From assembly GCA_949285135.1 (NCBI GenBank), contig CASDXO010000002.1, positions 148,797-212,796 on the forward strand: DNA of 64,000 nucleotides, read 5' to 3'. This document shows positions 1 through 8,179 of this stretch, piece by piece; the stretch's first letter is position 1, and every line of letters begins with the position of its first letter. The translations under genes were made by a program, and so were the position numbers. Origin of the DNA: an uncultured Phascolarctobacterium sp. (GTDB lineage: Bacteria > Bacillota > Negativicutes > Acidaminococcales > Acidaminococcaceae). Under the pieces are notes generated by a model, which saw only the letters and a list, made by a program, of their open reading frames with translations, had not been told where the DNA came from and did not search any database.

Positions 1-252
1 GCTGTTCCCGGTGATACTACTGCAGAAACAATTGCTGCCATTATTGCCGATGAAGCAGCTATTGGCATGATTAATAATAAGACTACTGCCGTACGTTTGA
101 TTCCTGTTCCCGGCAAAGGTGTAGGCGATAAAGTTGAGTTTGGCGGTTTGCTTGGATATGCGCCGATTATTGCAGTAAATAATTTCAAAGCGGATAAATT
201 TATTGCCAGAGGCGGACGTATACCGGCACCGGTTAGGAGTCTGACAAACTGA
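1..252 (+). CDS. UPF0210/PFL-family (DUF711) protein, C-terminal part
   Basis: The 5' part of this gene lies outside the window. The reading frame is open from base 1 and ends with TGA at 250-252, giving the last 83 residues. They match the conserved C-terminus of the UPF0210/PFL family (DUF711): a VPGDT stretch, an INNKTTAVR segment, a VPGKGVGD loop, and the closing GGRIPAP motif. The family is related to glycyl-radical enzymes in fold but has no established reaction, so no function is proposed. In many Firmicutes it sits behind a small ACT-domain protein, which cannot be seen here. The stop overlaps the start of nth by one base (TGATG), so the two are probably translated together. Confidence 0.85.
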   Translation, partial: AVPGDTTAETIAAIIADEAAIGMINNKTTAVRLIPVPGKGVGDKVEFGGLLGYAPIIAVNNFKADKFIARGGRIPAPVRSLTN

Positions 253-890
253 TGCTGCGTAAAAGTAAACGTGATGCAATTTTAAAGATTCTGGAAGATA
301 CTTACACAGGTACTAAAACAGCACTGAATTATAATTCTCCATTTGAACTGCTGGTTGCGGTTATTCTTTCTGCGCAGTGTACGGATGAGAGGGTAAATAA
401 AATTACAGCCCGTTTATTTCCCAAATATAATACACCGGAAAAAATGGGAGCGCTGACCCAGGAGGAAATGGAAGAGCAGATACGTGACTGTGGCCTTTTC
501 CATGCCAAGGCAAAAAATATTCTGGCAGCCTGCCATATGCTGACAGAAGAATTTGACAGCAGGATTCCCGATGACATTGCAACACTGATGAAGCTGCCGG
601 GAGTTGGCAAAAAAACGGCTAATGTAGTAGCAAGCGTTATTTACAATGTTCCTGCTATTGCTGTCGATACTCACGTATTCCGTGTTTCGCACAGATTGGG
701 TCTGGCCAAAGGCGCGGATCCGCTGGCAACGGAAAAGGAGCTGCAAAAGATTATTCCCATGGAAAAATGGAGTGATGCGCATCACTGGTTTATCTGGCAT
801 GGACGAAAAATATGTAAGGCCCGTAAACCGTTGTGTACAGAGTGTGTTTTACTGGCAGAATGTCCTTACAAGGAGAAAAATTTAGATTAA
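252..890 (+). CDS. nth: Endonuclease III (DNA glycosylase/AP lyase)
   Basis: Base-excision repair enzyme that removes oxidised pyrimidines and nicks the abasic site. It is 212 residues long, the normal family size. The helix-hairpin-helix motif LPGVGKKTANVV (about residues 115-126) carries the catalytic lysine at about position 121. The catalytic aspartate is in AVDTHVFRV at about 139. Four cysteines near the C-terminus (about 188, 195, 198, 204) have the C-x6-C-x2-C-x5-C spacing of the family's 4Fe-4S cluster. The ATG overlaps the stop of the upstream UPF0210 gene, and a terminator follows directly, so nth is the last gene of that transcript. Confidence 0.97.
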   Translation: MLRKSKRDAILKILEDTYTGTKTALNYNSPFELLVAVILSAQCTDERVNKITARLFPKYNTPEKMGALTQEEMEEQIRDCGLFHAKAKNILAACHMLTEEFDSRIPDDIATLMKLPGVGKKTANVVASVIYNVPAIAVDTHVFRVSHRLGLAKGADPLATEKELQKIIPMEKWSDAHHWFIWHGRKICKARKPLCTECVLLAECPYKEKNLD

Positions 891-916
891 AACGACTGCA
901 TTGCAGTCGTTTTACT
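889..916 (+). terminator. Intrinsic terminator after nth
   Basis: An 11-bp perfect stem (AAAACGACTGC with GCAGTCGTTTT) around a 3-base loop begins within the nth stop codon and is followed by a T-rich stretch. Confidence 0.85.
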
Positions 917-971
917 TTTAAATGGATTTATTTTCTATTACGACAATAGTTACAATATTACAGGAAATATA

Positions 972-2216
972 ATGATGCAAGAAAATAATAAACTGAAAAC
1001 AGCATTACAAAAATATTTTGGCTATGACAGTTTTCGCAGCGGGCAGGAAGAAATCATCACGGAAATTATAGAAAAAAGGCCTGTATTGGCTGTATTGCCT
1101 ACAGGAGCAGGTAAAAGTATTTGTTTTCAGCTGCCGTCACTTTTAATGGAAGGAGTGACGCTGGTAGTATCACCATTGATATCATTGATGAAAGATCAGG
1201 CGGAAGCATTATGTGCACGTGGTATTAAGGCAGCCTATCTGGACAGCAGTATGAGCGGCAATGCCTATGGCAAGATTTTATATGATACTCTGAACGGAAA
1301 TTGTAAATTTTTGTATGTAGCTCCGGAAAGACTGGCTAATCCTCAGTTTGTAAGTTTTGCCAGAAAAGCGGCTATCAGTATGGTCGCGGTAGATGAAGCT
1401 CACTGTGTTTCTCAATGGGGCCACAGTTTTAGAAAAGATTATTATAATATACCGCGATTTATTGACTGTTTGCCGCATAAACCTTTGATTGCCGCTTTTA
1501 CGGCGACGGCTACAGCAGAAGTACGGCGGGATATTATAAGCAAACTGCATATTGAAGGTGCAAAAACGGTGGTAACCGGATTTGACAGACCTAATCTGCA
1601 TTTTTCTGTCAAAAGATCTGCTGATAAAGAGCGTACTTTACTTGATTTTCTGGAACAGCACAGCAAGGAAAGCGGCATTATTTATTGTTCTACGCGCAAA
1701 AGGGTAGAAACAGTGACAGCGCTGCTTGTCAGGCATGGGTATCTGGCGCTGAGATATCATGCAGGACTTACCAGCGAAGAAAGAGAGTTTAATCAAAATT
1801 GTTTTGTCAGGGATCAGGTAAAGCTGATTGTTGCAACTAATGCTTTTGGTATGGGTATAGATAAGGCTGATGTACGCTTTGTCATCCATTACAATATGCC
1901 TAAAGATATAGAAAGCTATTATCAGGAAGCAGGACGCGCCGGCAGGGACGGGCAAAAGGCAGAATGCCTGCTGCTGTATGACAGGAGTGATATTGCCGTC
2001 AATACATATTTAATAGGGCACGACCAGCCGGATCTTGCCTGGAAAGAGCATGAGCTGCAGCTGCTTGATAAGATGATAACCTATTGCAATACGTCTGCCT
2101 GTCTGCGCAATTATTTGTTGCAGTATTTTGGCGAAAAGACAGGTGGAGACTGTGGAAATTGCGGCAATTGTAGTCAGCGTGCAAATGTCAGCTGGCGTCG
2201 ATTTCTCAATTTGTAA
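972..2216 (+). CDS. recQ: RecQ-type ATP-dependent DNA helicase, short form
   Basis: Superfamily 2 3'-5' DNA helicase. Walker A PTGAGKS lies at about residues 43-49 and the DEAH box at 141-144, followed by the RecQ hallmark CVSQWGHSF. The second RecA domain carries ATNAFGMGIDK and the arginine-finger motif QEAGRAGRDGQ. A zinc-binding segment follows: CNTSAC, then LLQYFGE, then CGNCGNC. The protein ends about ten residues later at 414 amino acids. Typical RecQ proteins of about 600 residues continue with a winged-helix (RQC) and an HRDC domain, and neither is present. No continuation was found in other frames downstream, so this looks like a genuine short RecQ. Two ATGs are adjacent (972 and 975); AGGA at about 962-965 fits either. 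Confidence 0.92.
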   Translation: MMQENNKLKTALQKYFGYDSFRSGQEEIITEIIEKRPVLAVLPTGAGKSICFQLPSLLMEGVTLVVSPLISLMKDQAEALCARGIKAAYLDSSMSGNAYGKILYDTLNGNCKFLYVAPERLANPQFVSFARKAAISMVAVDEAHCVSQWGHSFRKDYYNIPRFIDCLPHKPLIAAFTATATAEVRRDIISKLHIEGAKTVVTGFDRPNLHFSVKRSADKERTLLDFLEQHSKESGIIYCSTRKRVETVTALLVRHGYLALRYHAGLTSEEREFNQNCFVRDQVKLIVATNAFGMGIDKADVRFVIHYNMPKDIESYYQEAGRAGRDGQKAECLLLYDRSDIAVNTYLIGHDQPDLAWKEHELQLLDKMITYCNTSACLRNYLLQYFGEKTGGDCGNCGNCSQRANVSWRRFLNL

Positions 2217-2311
2217 TAAATAAGTGACAGACCTCTGAATGGCAGGTAAAAATTTTTTTGAAGCGAATAATTATATTATGATATACAGTTTAACAGGCAG
2301 GAGGTTTTGTT

Positions 2312-3919
2312 ATGAAGGTTACGTTTTTAGGTGCTGCCCGTATGGTTACCGGTTCCTGCTATCTGGTAGAAGTGGCCGGCAGAAAGATACTTGTTGACTG
2401 TGGCATGTTCCAGGGGTCAAAGCTGATTACTGCGTTTAATGAAAAAGATTTTATTTTTAATCCGGCAGAAATTGATGCTGTAGTGCTGACGCATGCGCAT
2501 GTAGACCATAGCGGCCTGCTGCCCAAGCTTGTGAAAAAAGGCTTCAGAGGCTATATTCATTGTACAAAATCAACTCAGGAACTGTGTTCCATCCTGCTTC
2601 CGGACAGTGCTCATATTCAGGAAGGTGATGCTGAACTGGCTAACCGCAAGGGACTGAGAGCAGGTAAAAAAATTGTTGAGCCGCTGTTTACTGTCGATGA
2701 TGCCTATGAGGCAATGAAACTGTTTAGAATCCATGATTTTGACACAATTATTGATATAATACCCAATATCAAGGTGTGCTTCCGAGTGGCAGGGCATATA
2801 CTCGGTTCAGCGATTGTGGAAATGTTTGTTAAAGAAGGTGACAAACAGACCAAGCTGGTATTTACCGGTGATATCGGTCAGCCGGATCAGCCTATTATAG
2901 AAGATCCGGAACATATTTCCGGAGCGGATTTCATTATTACCGAGTCTACTTATGGAAACAGGGTGCATAAAGAATACGACAAAGAAAGCGAATTGGCAAA
3001 GGTCATTAACGATACTGTAGAGCGCGGTGGCAATATCATTATTCCGGCATTTGCTGTAGGCAGGACGCAAGTGTTATTGTATTATTTCCAAAAACTGCGT
3101 GCTGAAAATAAAATACCGGATGTGCCTATCATTGTGGACAGTCCTATGGCAAATAAGGCAACTCAGATAACATTGACCAATCCGGAAGAATATGACGAAG
3201 AAGCACGTGCGTTGTATGAAATGCAGGGACGCAGGCTCGTTGCCATGAAAAATTTGCGTTTTACGGCTACACCGGAAGAATCACGCGCTATAAATGATGA
3301 CGAGACAAGCAAGATTATTATTTCTGCCAGCGGTATGGCAGATGCCGGCCGTATTCTGCATCATCTGAAGCATAATTTATGGCGTTCTGACAGCAGCGTT
3401 GTTTTTGCAGGCTTTTTAGCAGAAGGAACTTTAGGACGACGTATTGTCGAGGGTGCCAAACAGGTTAAAATTATGGGTGAGGACATTAAGGTCAACGCCA
3501 GAATTTATAATATGAAAGGATTTTCTGCTCATGCGGACAAAGAACAGCTGCTGAGCTGGTATGGCAGGATGAGCAGTATGCCGAAAGCATTTTTTGTAAC
3601 CCATGGCGAATTTGACGCAGCAAGTAATTTAGCTGATGAGTTGCAAAGGCGTCTGGGAACCGCAGCCTATATACCGCAGTTTGGCGATTGCGTAGAAATT
3701 AACGGTACGGAATGGCATATTGAGGCGTCTCAGCTTGTTACCGTTGACACTGCTGCTATTGAGCTGAGAGAATATCTCAGACAGATGGAACGTGATTATC
3801 TGCTGCATAGAACGAAGATTGAGCAGATTGCAGCACGTGACAGCAGTAAGGTAAATACTATCCGTAAAAAGCTGGATAAGTTGAGGAAATATATGGATGA
3901 TTTACTTAGTGACCTGTAA
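2312..3919 (+). CDS. Beta-CASP metallo-beta-lactamase-fold RNA hydrolase
   Basis: A 535-residue member of the metallo-beta-lactamase superfamily with a beta-CASP insert (CPSF73/Ysh1-like), expected to cleave RNA in the cytoplasm. The zinc-binding signature LTHAHVDHSG (HxHxDH) is at about residues 59-68. Further motifs are HILGSA, TGDIGQ, ITESTYGNR and DSPMA, then IISASGMADAGR of the beta-CASP domain, FSAHAD, and FVTHGE near the end. A lysine/arginine-rich tail of about 60 residues follows the KMK-type region. Start ATG has a strong AGGAGG seven bases upstream. It is transcribed alone, between recQ and a T-box operon. It is distinct from RNase J, being closer to the YSH1/exonuclease group of bacterial MBL hydrolases. 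The substrate is unknown. Confidence 0.9.
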   Translation: MKVTFLGAARMVTGSCYLVEVAGRKILVDCGMFQGSKLITAFNEKDFIFNPAEIDAVVLTHAHVDHSGLLPKLVKKGFRGYIHCTKSTQELCSILLPDSAHIQEGDAELANRKGLRAGKKIVEPLFTVDDAYEAMKLFRIHDFDTIIDIIPNIKVCFRVAGHILGSAIVEMFVKEGDKQTKLVFTGDIGQPDQPIIEDPEHISGADFIITESTYGNRVHKEYDKESELAKVINDTVERGGNIIIPAFAVGRTQVLLYYFQKLRAENKIPDVPIIVDSPMANKATQITLTNPEEYDEEARALYEMQGRRLVAMKNLRFTATPEESRAINDDETSKIIISASGMADAGRILHHLKHNLWRSDSSVVFAGFLAEGTLGRRIVEGAKQVKIMGEDIKVNARIYNMKGFSAHADKEQLLSWYGRMSSMPKAFFVTHGEFDAASNLADELQRRLGTAAYIPQFGDCVEINGTEWHIEASQLVTVDTAAIELREYLRQMERDYLLHRTKIEQIAARDSSKVNTIRKKLDKLRKYMDDLLSDL

Positions 3920-4017
3920 AAAGCCATAATTGAAAGTGATATTATAAATAAAAGTGTAAAGGTTAATACAGAAAAAGATAATTTTAAAAAGAGTTTTACA
4001 ATATAGTTGTGAATTAG

Positions 4018-4046
4018 TTGACAGAAAATAAGAGCGTTGTTATACT
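4018..4046 (+). promoter_or_regulatory. Promoter of the leucine T-box operon
   Basis: Consensus TTGACA at 4018-4023, a 17-bp spacer, then TATACT at 4041-4046. Transcription should start near 4053, just ahead of the T-box leader. The stretch 3920-4017 before it is AT-rich and shows no gene. Confidence 0.8.
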
Positions 4047-4052
4047 ATGTTT

Positions 4053-4298
4053 AATTTTTAAGAAAATCTTGAAAACTGTAAACATGTATAAGCGATGAAC
4101 GGAAATAAGGCAGTAACACATTTTAGAGATTTGGCGGGTGGTGCAAGCCAAAAAGCTGAAGCTGTCTTTCTCATCCGTGAGCTCTTTTTCTGAAAGTCAT
4201 TAGGAAAAAGCGTACTGCTGCGTTAAAGTACAGAGTATAATATAGGGTGGTACCGCGTATTACGCCCCTATCGGTTTATGCCGATAGGGGCTTTTTTT
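4053..4298 (+). promoter_or_regulatory. T-box leader, leucine specifier (CTC)
   Basis: tRNA-sensing antitermination leader. The T-box sequence AGGGTGGTACCGCG is at 4244-4257. Stem I shows the loop-E AGTA at 4112-4115 and the apical GGTGCAAGCC element at 4139-4149. The base of stem I pairs ACGGA (4099-4103) with TCCGT (4174-4178). Directly 5' of the unpaired A4173 is CTC (4170-4172), the specifier, so the leader should bind uncharged tRNA-Leu. The same geometry in the ileS leader of this window reads ATC (Ile), which supports the assignment. The leader ends in a terminator at 4264-4298, which uncharged tRNA would prevent from forming. Confidence 0.9.
4264..4298 (+). terminator. Regulated terminator of the leucine T-box
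   Basis: Perfect 11-bp stem GCCCCTATCGG with CCGATAGGGGC, a 6-base loop and a run of seven T. It is the regulated end of the T-box leader, directly before the lyase gene's ribosome binding site. Confidence 0.9.
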
Positions 4299-4318
4299 AT
4301 TAAACTGGAGGGGTGTTG

Positions 4319-5182
4319 ATGGATGTACGTAAAAATCTGCGGGAAAGACTGCAGAAGAAAGATATACTGGTTCTTCCGGGCGTTTATGATGCACTGACAG
4401 CAAAAATTGCAGCAGCGGCAGGCTTTGAAGGATTGGTAATGGGTGGTTACGGTGTAGCTGCCAGCAGACTTGGCGAACCGGATGTAGGTTATCTTTCGAT
4501 GACAGAAATGGCCGATGCACTGAGGACAATTACAAGAGCAGCACAACTGCCGGTATTTGCTGATGGTGATACGGGATATGGCAACAATCTGAGTGCCATG
4601 AGAACTATGCGGGAGTATGAAGCTGCCGGAGCTGCTGCAGTCCTTTTTGAAGATCAGGTGTGGCCGAAACGTTGTGGACATATGCAGGGCAAGCAGGTGA
4701 TTGATGCCAAAGAGCATGCCAAAAAGCTGCGTGCAGCAGCAGATGCTAAAACTTTTGCAGATACGCTGCTGATTGCAAGGACCGATGCCAGAGCGGTATT
4801 GGGTTTGGAGGCTGCTATCGAGCGAGGTAAGCTTTATCTTGACAGTGGTGCGGATGCGCTTTTTATTGAAGCACCGCAGAATATTAAAGAAATGGAAACT
4901 ATCTGTCGTAGTTTTCCTGATACTGTTTTGATTGCCAATATGATAGAAGGAGGCAGGACGCCGAATCTGACTGATGCGGAGTTACAGGAACTGGGTTTCA
5001 GAATCGTTTTCTGGCCCTGTGCATCTGTATATACAGTTGCCAAAGCCTTTGGGACGGTAATGCGACAGCTGCGTGAGCATGGTACTACTGCAGGCAGTGG
5101 GCAGGAGATGCTCAGCTTTGAAGAATTTAATGAATTTATTGGGCTCAGAAAATACAATGAGCTTGATCAAAAATACAAATAA
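4319..5182 (+). CDS. Isocitrate lyase/PEP mutase superfamily lyase (methylisocitrate/dimethylmalate lyase-like)
   Basis: A 287-residue enzyme of the isocitrate lyase/phosphoenolpyruvate mutase superfamily. The magnesium-binding DGDTGYGN is at about residues 82-89 and the catalytic loop PKRCGH at about 116-121. Other conserved stretches are IARTDAR and NMIEGGRTP. KRCGH is typical of members that split 2-hydroxy di- or tricarboxylates between C2 and C3 (methylisocitrate, 2,3-dimethylmalate); oxaloacetate hydrolases are another possibility. The exact substrate cannot be read from sequence. ATG 4319 is chosen because GGAGG lies seven bases upstream; GTG 4313 is too close. It is the first gene behind a Leu T-box and is followed 29 bases later by dctPQM, so substrate import and cleavage, or a linked conversion, are probably coupled. 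Confidence 0.85.
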   Translation: MDVRKNLRERLQKKDILVLPGVYDALTAKIAAAAGFEGLVMGGYGVAASRLGEPDVGYLSMTEMADALRTITRAAQLPVFADGDTGYGNNLSAMRTMREYEAAGAAAVLFEDQVWPKRCGHMQGKQVIDAKEHAKKLRAAADAKTFADTLLIARTDARAVLGLEAAIERGKLYLDSGADALFIEAPQNIKEMETICRSFPDTVLIANMIEGGRTPNLTDAELQELGFRIVFWPCASVYTVAKAFGTVMRQLREHGTTAGSGQEMLSFEEFNEFIGLRKYNELDQKYK

Positions 5183-5211
5183 AATTTTATATTAAAGGGG
5201 AGTGTTGTATT

Positions 5212-6228
5212 ATGAAATGGATGAAAAAAATGACAGCGGCGGCTTTGATTGCCGCAATGGCTCTGGTTGGCGGTTGTGGCGGCAGCGACAACAAAAAAGC
5301 TGCTGATGGCGGTACTGTGGAACTTAAAATGGCAACGGCTCTGCCAGCAAGCCATCCGCTGGTAAAAGCCATGGATAGTTTGAAAGAAAAGGCTGCTGCT
5401 AAGTCAGGCGGAACTGTTAAGATTGCCATTTACCCTGCCGGGCAGCTGTATAATGATAAAAATATGAATGATGCCATTATGTCCGGCGGTATTGATATGG
5501 GCCTGAATACCGTAGGCAGATGGGCAAGCATCATACCTGCGATGGACGTTTTTGATGTACCATTCCTGTTCCCGGATTATGAAAAGGTTGACCATGCCAT
5601 TGATGGCGGCCTGGGCGACAAGCTTGGCAGTGAACTGCAGAAAAAAGGCGTACGTCCTTTGATTTGGGCAGATTATGGTTTTGTACAGTTTGCCAATAAT
5701 AAAAAGGAAATTAAATCGCCGGCTGATTTTGCCGGACTGAAGATGCGTGGTTACAGCAAATATTCTGCTGAAACTATCAAAGCACTGGGTGCTTCTTCTG
5801 TAACTATGGGTGCAAGCGAAGTTTATATGGGTATCCAGCGCGGTACAATTGACGGACAGAGCTCCGGTACACCGGCAATGCGTGACCGCAAGATGTACGA
5901 AGTTCATGAATATCTGACCATTACCAATCATGCTTCTCCGGAATTTATTGTTGCTATTAACGAAAAATCTTATAACAAACTGAGCGACAGCCAGAAAAAA
6001 GCTTTGAATGAAGCTGCACTGGAAGTACGTAATGATATCAGAGCCAATGCCAAGAAAGAAGATTTGCAGGCATTAGAAGATCTGAAAGCCAAAGGCATGA
6101 AGGTATACGTTGTTCCTGAAAGTGAATTGCAGGCATGGCGCGATGCAACTGCTCCGGTTTGGAATGTATTTGTTAAAGAAAATGGTAAACTCGGTCAGGA
6201 ATTGATTGATATCTGCACTAAATCCTGA
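5212..6228 (+). CDS. dctP: TRAP transporter solute-binding lipoprotein DctP
   Basis: Extracytoplasmic solute receptor of a tripartite ATP-independent periplasmic transporter. The N-terminus is a lipoprotein signal peptide (charged MKWMKKM, hydrophobic stretch, lipobox LVGGC with the cysteine at residue 22). The mature domain has the DctP-family features: YPAGQLYNDKNM near residue 80, and a segment around KMRGYSKYSAETIKALGA containing the conserved arginine that usually salt-bridges the substrate carboxylate. That predicts an organic acid ligand. At 338 residues it is of usual length. It is followed by dctQ (32-base gap) and dctM (adjacent) in the Leu T-box operon. Confidence 0.95.
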   Translation: MKWMKKMTAAALIAAMALVGGCGGSDNKKAADGGTVELKMATALPASHPLVKAMDSLKEKAAAKSGGTVKIAIYPAGQLYNDKNMNDAIMSGGIDMGLNTVGRWASIIPAMDVFDVPFLFPDYEKVDHAIDGGLGDKLGSELQKKGVRPLIWADYGFVQFANNKKEIKSPADFAGLKMRGYSKYSAETIKALGASSVTMGASEVYMGIQRGTIDGQSSGTPAMRDRKMYEVHEYLTITNHASPEFIVAINEKSYNKLSDSQKKALNEAALEVRNDIRANAKKEDLQALEDLKAKGMKVYVVPESELQAWRDATAPVWNVFVKENGKLGQELIDICTKS

Positions 6229-6260
6229 TTGTTGCTGCAGACAAAAGTGAGAGTGATACA

Positions 6261-6785
6261 GTGGAAAGATTTATTGGAATATATGACAGAATATTACATG
6301 TGATAACCAAGGCTGCCGGTATTATTGCGGGTTTGCTGGTACTGTTTACCGGATTTATGATTGTCTATGAGGTAATCTGTCGTGGAGCCTTTAACGCACC
6401 GACAGAATGGGTAATGGAAATCTCGACCTATTGTGTGGTTGTGGCCGGATTTCTTGGTATGGGTGTGGCATATGCGGGCAAAAAACATATCCATGTAGAT
6501 ATAGTTATGTCCAAACTGTCGCCTAAAGTACGCTGCTATGTGGAGATTTTTACAGGCATTATCGGTCTCTTTTACAGCTTTATCTTTATGCAGCAGGCCT
6601 GGGAAATGACGATGTTTTCTCTGGAGATTAATAACTGTGCGCCTACGACCCTGAGTACGCCGTTGTGGATACCTCAGATGGCCATGCCTGTTGGTATGCT
6701 GGTGCTGCTTTTACAGATTATCCGCACGCTGCTGGTGGATTTCGTAAAAATTAAGAACAATGATTTCAGTGAGGAGGTAAAATAA
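6261..6785 (+). CDS. dctQ: TRAP transporter small permease DctQ
   Basis: 174-residue inner-membrane subunit with four predicted hydrophobic helices (about residues 16-38, 53-73, 90-112 and 133-155) and the conserved early EVICR and EWVMEIS segments of DctQ proteins. It links the solute-binding protein to the large permease. The start is a GTG at 6261, preceded by GTGAGAGTGA. The stop TAA is directly followed by the ATG of dctM, and GAGGAGG lies just inside the 3' end, indicating translational coupling. Confidence 0.92.
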   Translation: MERFIGIYDRILHVITKAAGIIAGLLVLFTGFMIVYEVICRGAFNAPTEWVMEISTYCVVVAGFLGMGVAYAGKKHIHVDIVMSKLSPKVRCYVEIFTGIIGLFYSFIFMQQAWEMTMFSLEINNCAPTTLSTPLWIPQMAMPVGMLVLLLQIIRTLLVDFVKIKNNDFSEEVK

Positions 6786-8063
6786 ATGATATTAGGATTT
6801 ACCGCTTTGCTGTTATTGTTGCTGGTTATGGGTCTGCCGGTGGCCTTTTCACTGGGCATGGCTGGCGTTGCCGGTATGCTGCTCTTTATGGGTGGCGATG
6901 GTGCGCTGGCACAGCTGCCTATTATCGGCTATAAATCACTGGATGATTTTGTCCTGACGGCAGTACCTTTGTATATTTTAATGAGCCAGATACTGCTGAC
7001 AGGTAAGGTAGGCAATGATTTATTCGAGCTGGCAAATAAATGGCTGCGTCATCTTCCGGGTGGTCTTGGCATTGCTACTGTTATGGCATGTGCTGTTTTT
7101 GCGGCTATTACCGGTTCTTCGGTAGCCTGCGCTGTTACCATCGGTGCTATCGCTATTCCTGAAATGCTTTCCCGTGGTTATGAACGCTCGCTGGTTTTAG
7201 GTGCTGTGGCTGCCGGAGGTACGCTTGGTATACTTATTCCGCCGTCCATCCCCATGATTCTTTACGGCGCAATAACTGATGAATCTATTGGCAAGCTGTT
7301 TATGTCCGGTGTGGTTCCCGGAGCAATCCTTACAGTAATGTTCATCATGATTGTTGTGTATAAGTCAAGAAATCTGCCTCTGGAAGCTGCTGCCAGCTGG
7401 GAGGAGCGTATCAGTGCATTGAAAAAGTCCTTCTGGGGACTGATGCTGCCGGTTATTGTTGTTGGTGGTATTTATACGGGCATTTTTACACCGACTGAGG
7501 CTGCCGGCATAGGTACGGTTTACAGTCTGATAATAACTTTCTTTATCTACCGGACTCTTTCCCTGAAAGATATGCCGGATATTTTGGAAGATACTATTAA
7601 GACTACGTGCATGATTTTTGCCATTATGATTGGCGCCAGCCTGTTCGGTTTTGTGCTCACCATTTTGGATGCACCGCAGGCGCTGACTAATTTTGTTGTG
7701 GATATGCAGACTAATCGCTGGGTAATCTTTGTTGCCATCAATATTTTGCTGCTGTTTTTGGGCTGCATACTCGAATCTGTTTCCATTATCTTTATCACAC
7801 TGCCGATACTGTTCCCGTTAATTATGCGGCTTGGCTTTGATCCCATCTGGTTCAATGTTGTAATGCTTATTAATCTGGAACTGGCATTGATTACGCCGCC
7901 TGTCGGCATGAATCTCTTTGTATTGCAGGGCATCAGTCCGGACAGTAAGATGACGCAGATTATTAAAGGCGTTATTCCCTTTGGCATCGTTATGGCACTG
8001 GAAATCTTGTTGCTGTGCTTCTTCCCGCAGATTGCGACCTGGCTGCCCAATGTTGTTAAATAA
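6786..8063 (+). CDS. dctM: TRAP transporter large permease DctM
   Basis: 425-residue sodium-coupled permease with about 12 transmembrane helices. The DctM signatures are visible: GLPVAFSLGMAGV at the N-terminus, the central TGSSVAC, GGTLGILIPPSIPMILYG, GIFTPTEAAGIG, and near the end LITPPVGMNLFVLQG. These repeats form the two transport hairpins. It completes the set with DctP and DctQ. Substrate is unknown; regulation by a leucine T-box suggests a compound linked to leucine supply, for example a branched-chain 2-oxo acid or a related carboxylate (inference). Confidence 0.95.
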   Translation: MILGFTALLLLLLVMGLPVAFSLGMAGVAGMLLFMGGDGALAQLPIIGYKSLDDFVLTAVPLYILMSQILLTGKVGNDLFELANKWLRHLPGGLGIATVMACAVFAAITGSSVACAVTIGAIAIPEMLSRGYERSLVLGAVAAGGTLGILIPPSIPMILYGAITDESIGKLFMSGVVPGAILTVMFIMIVVYKSRNLPLEAAASWEERISALKKSFWGLMLPVIVVGGIYTGIFTPTEAAGIGTVYSLIITFFIYRTLSLKDMPDILEDTIKTTCMIFAIMIGASLFGFVLTILDAPQALTNFVVDMQTNRWVIFVAINILLLFLGCILESVSIIFITLPILFPLIMRLGFDPIWFNVVMLINLELALITPPVGMNLFVLQGISPDSKMTQIIKGVIPFGIVMALEILLLCFFPQIATWLPNVVK

Positions 8064-8075
8064 TATGCGATTTTA

Positions 8076-8104
8076 TTGACATAGTAATATAAAAAGAATA
8101 TAAT
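8076..8104 (+). promoter_or_regulatory. Perfect consensus promoter for typA
   Basis: TTGACA (8076-8081), 17-bp spacer, TATAAT (8099-8104), a perfect sigma-70 match. The expected start is near 8111, immediately before the hairpin at 8117-8146. Confidence 0.85.
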
Positions 8105-8116
8105 GGAAAAGCAGTT

Positions 8117-8153
8117 AGAAGGATGCTCCTTGACAGGCATCCTTCTTCTTTTT
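8117..8153 (+). terminator. Terminator hairpin between dctM and typA, downstream of the typA promoter
   Basis: Perfect 10-bp stem AGAAGGATGC with GCATCCTTCT, a 10-base loop, then TCTTTTT. It can end the TRAP operon transcript, but it also lies downstream of the typA promoter and so within the typA 5' leader. Confidence 0.8.
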
Positions 8154-8179
8154 AATTAGTGAAGGAGAGAATCATCAGA

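Noticed and set aside
4836..5157. Minus-strand open frames in the lyase gene
   Set aside because: Shadow frames of a gene with clear catalytic motifs on the plus strand.
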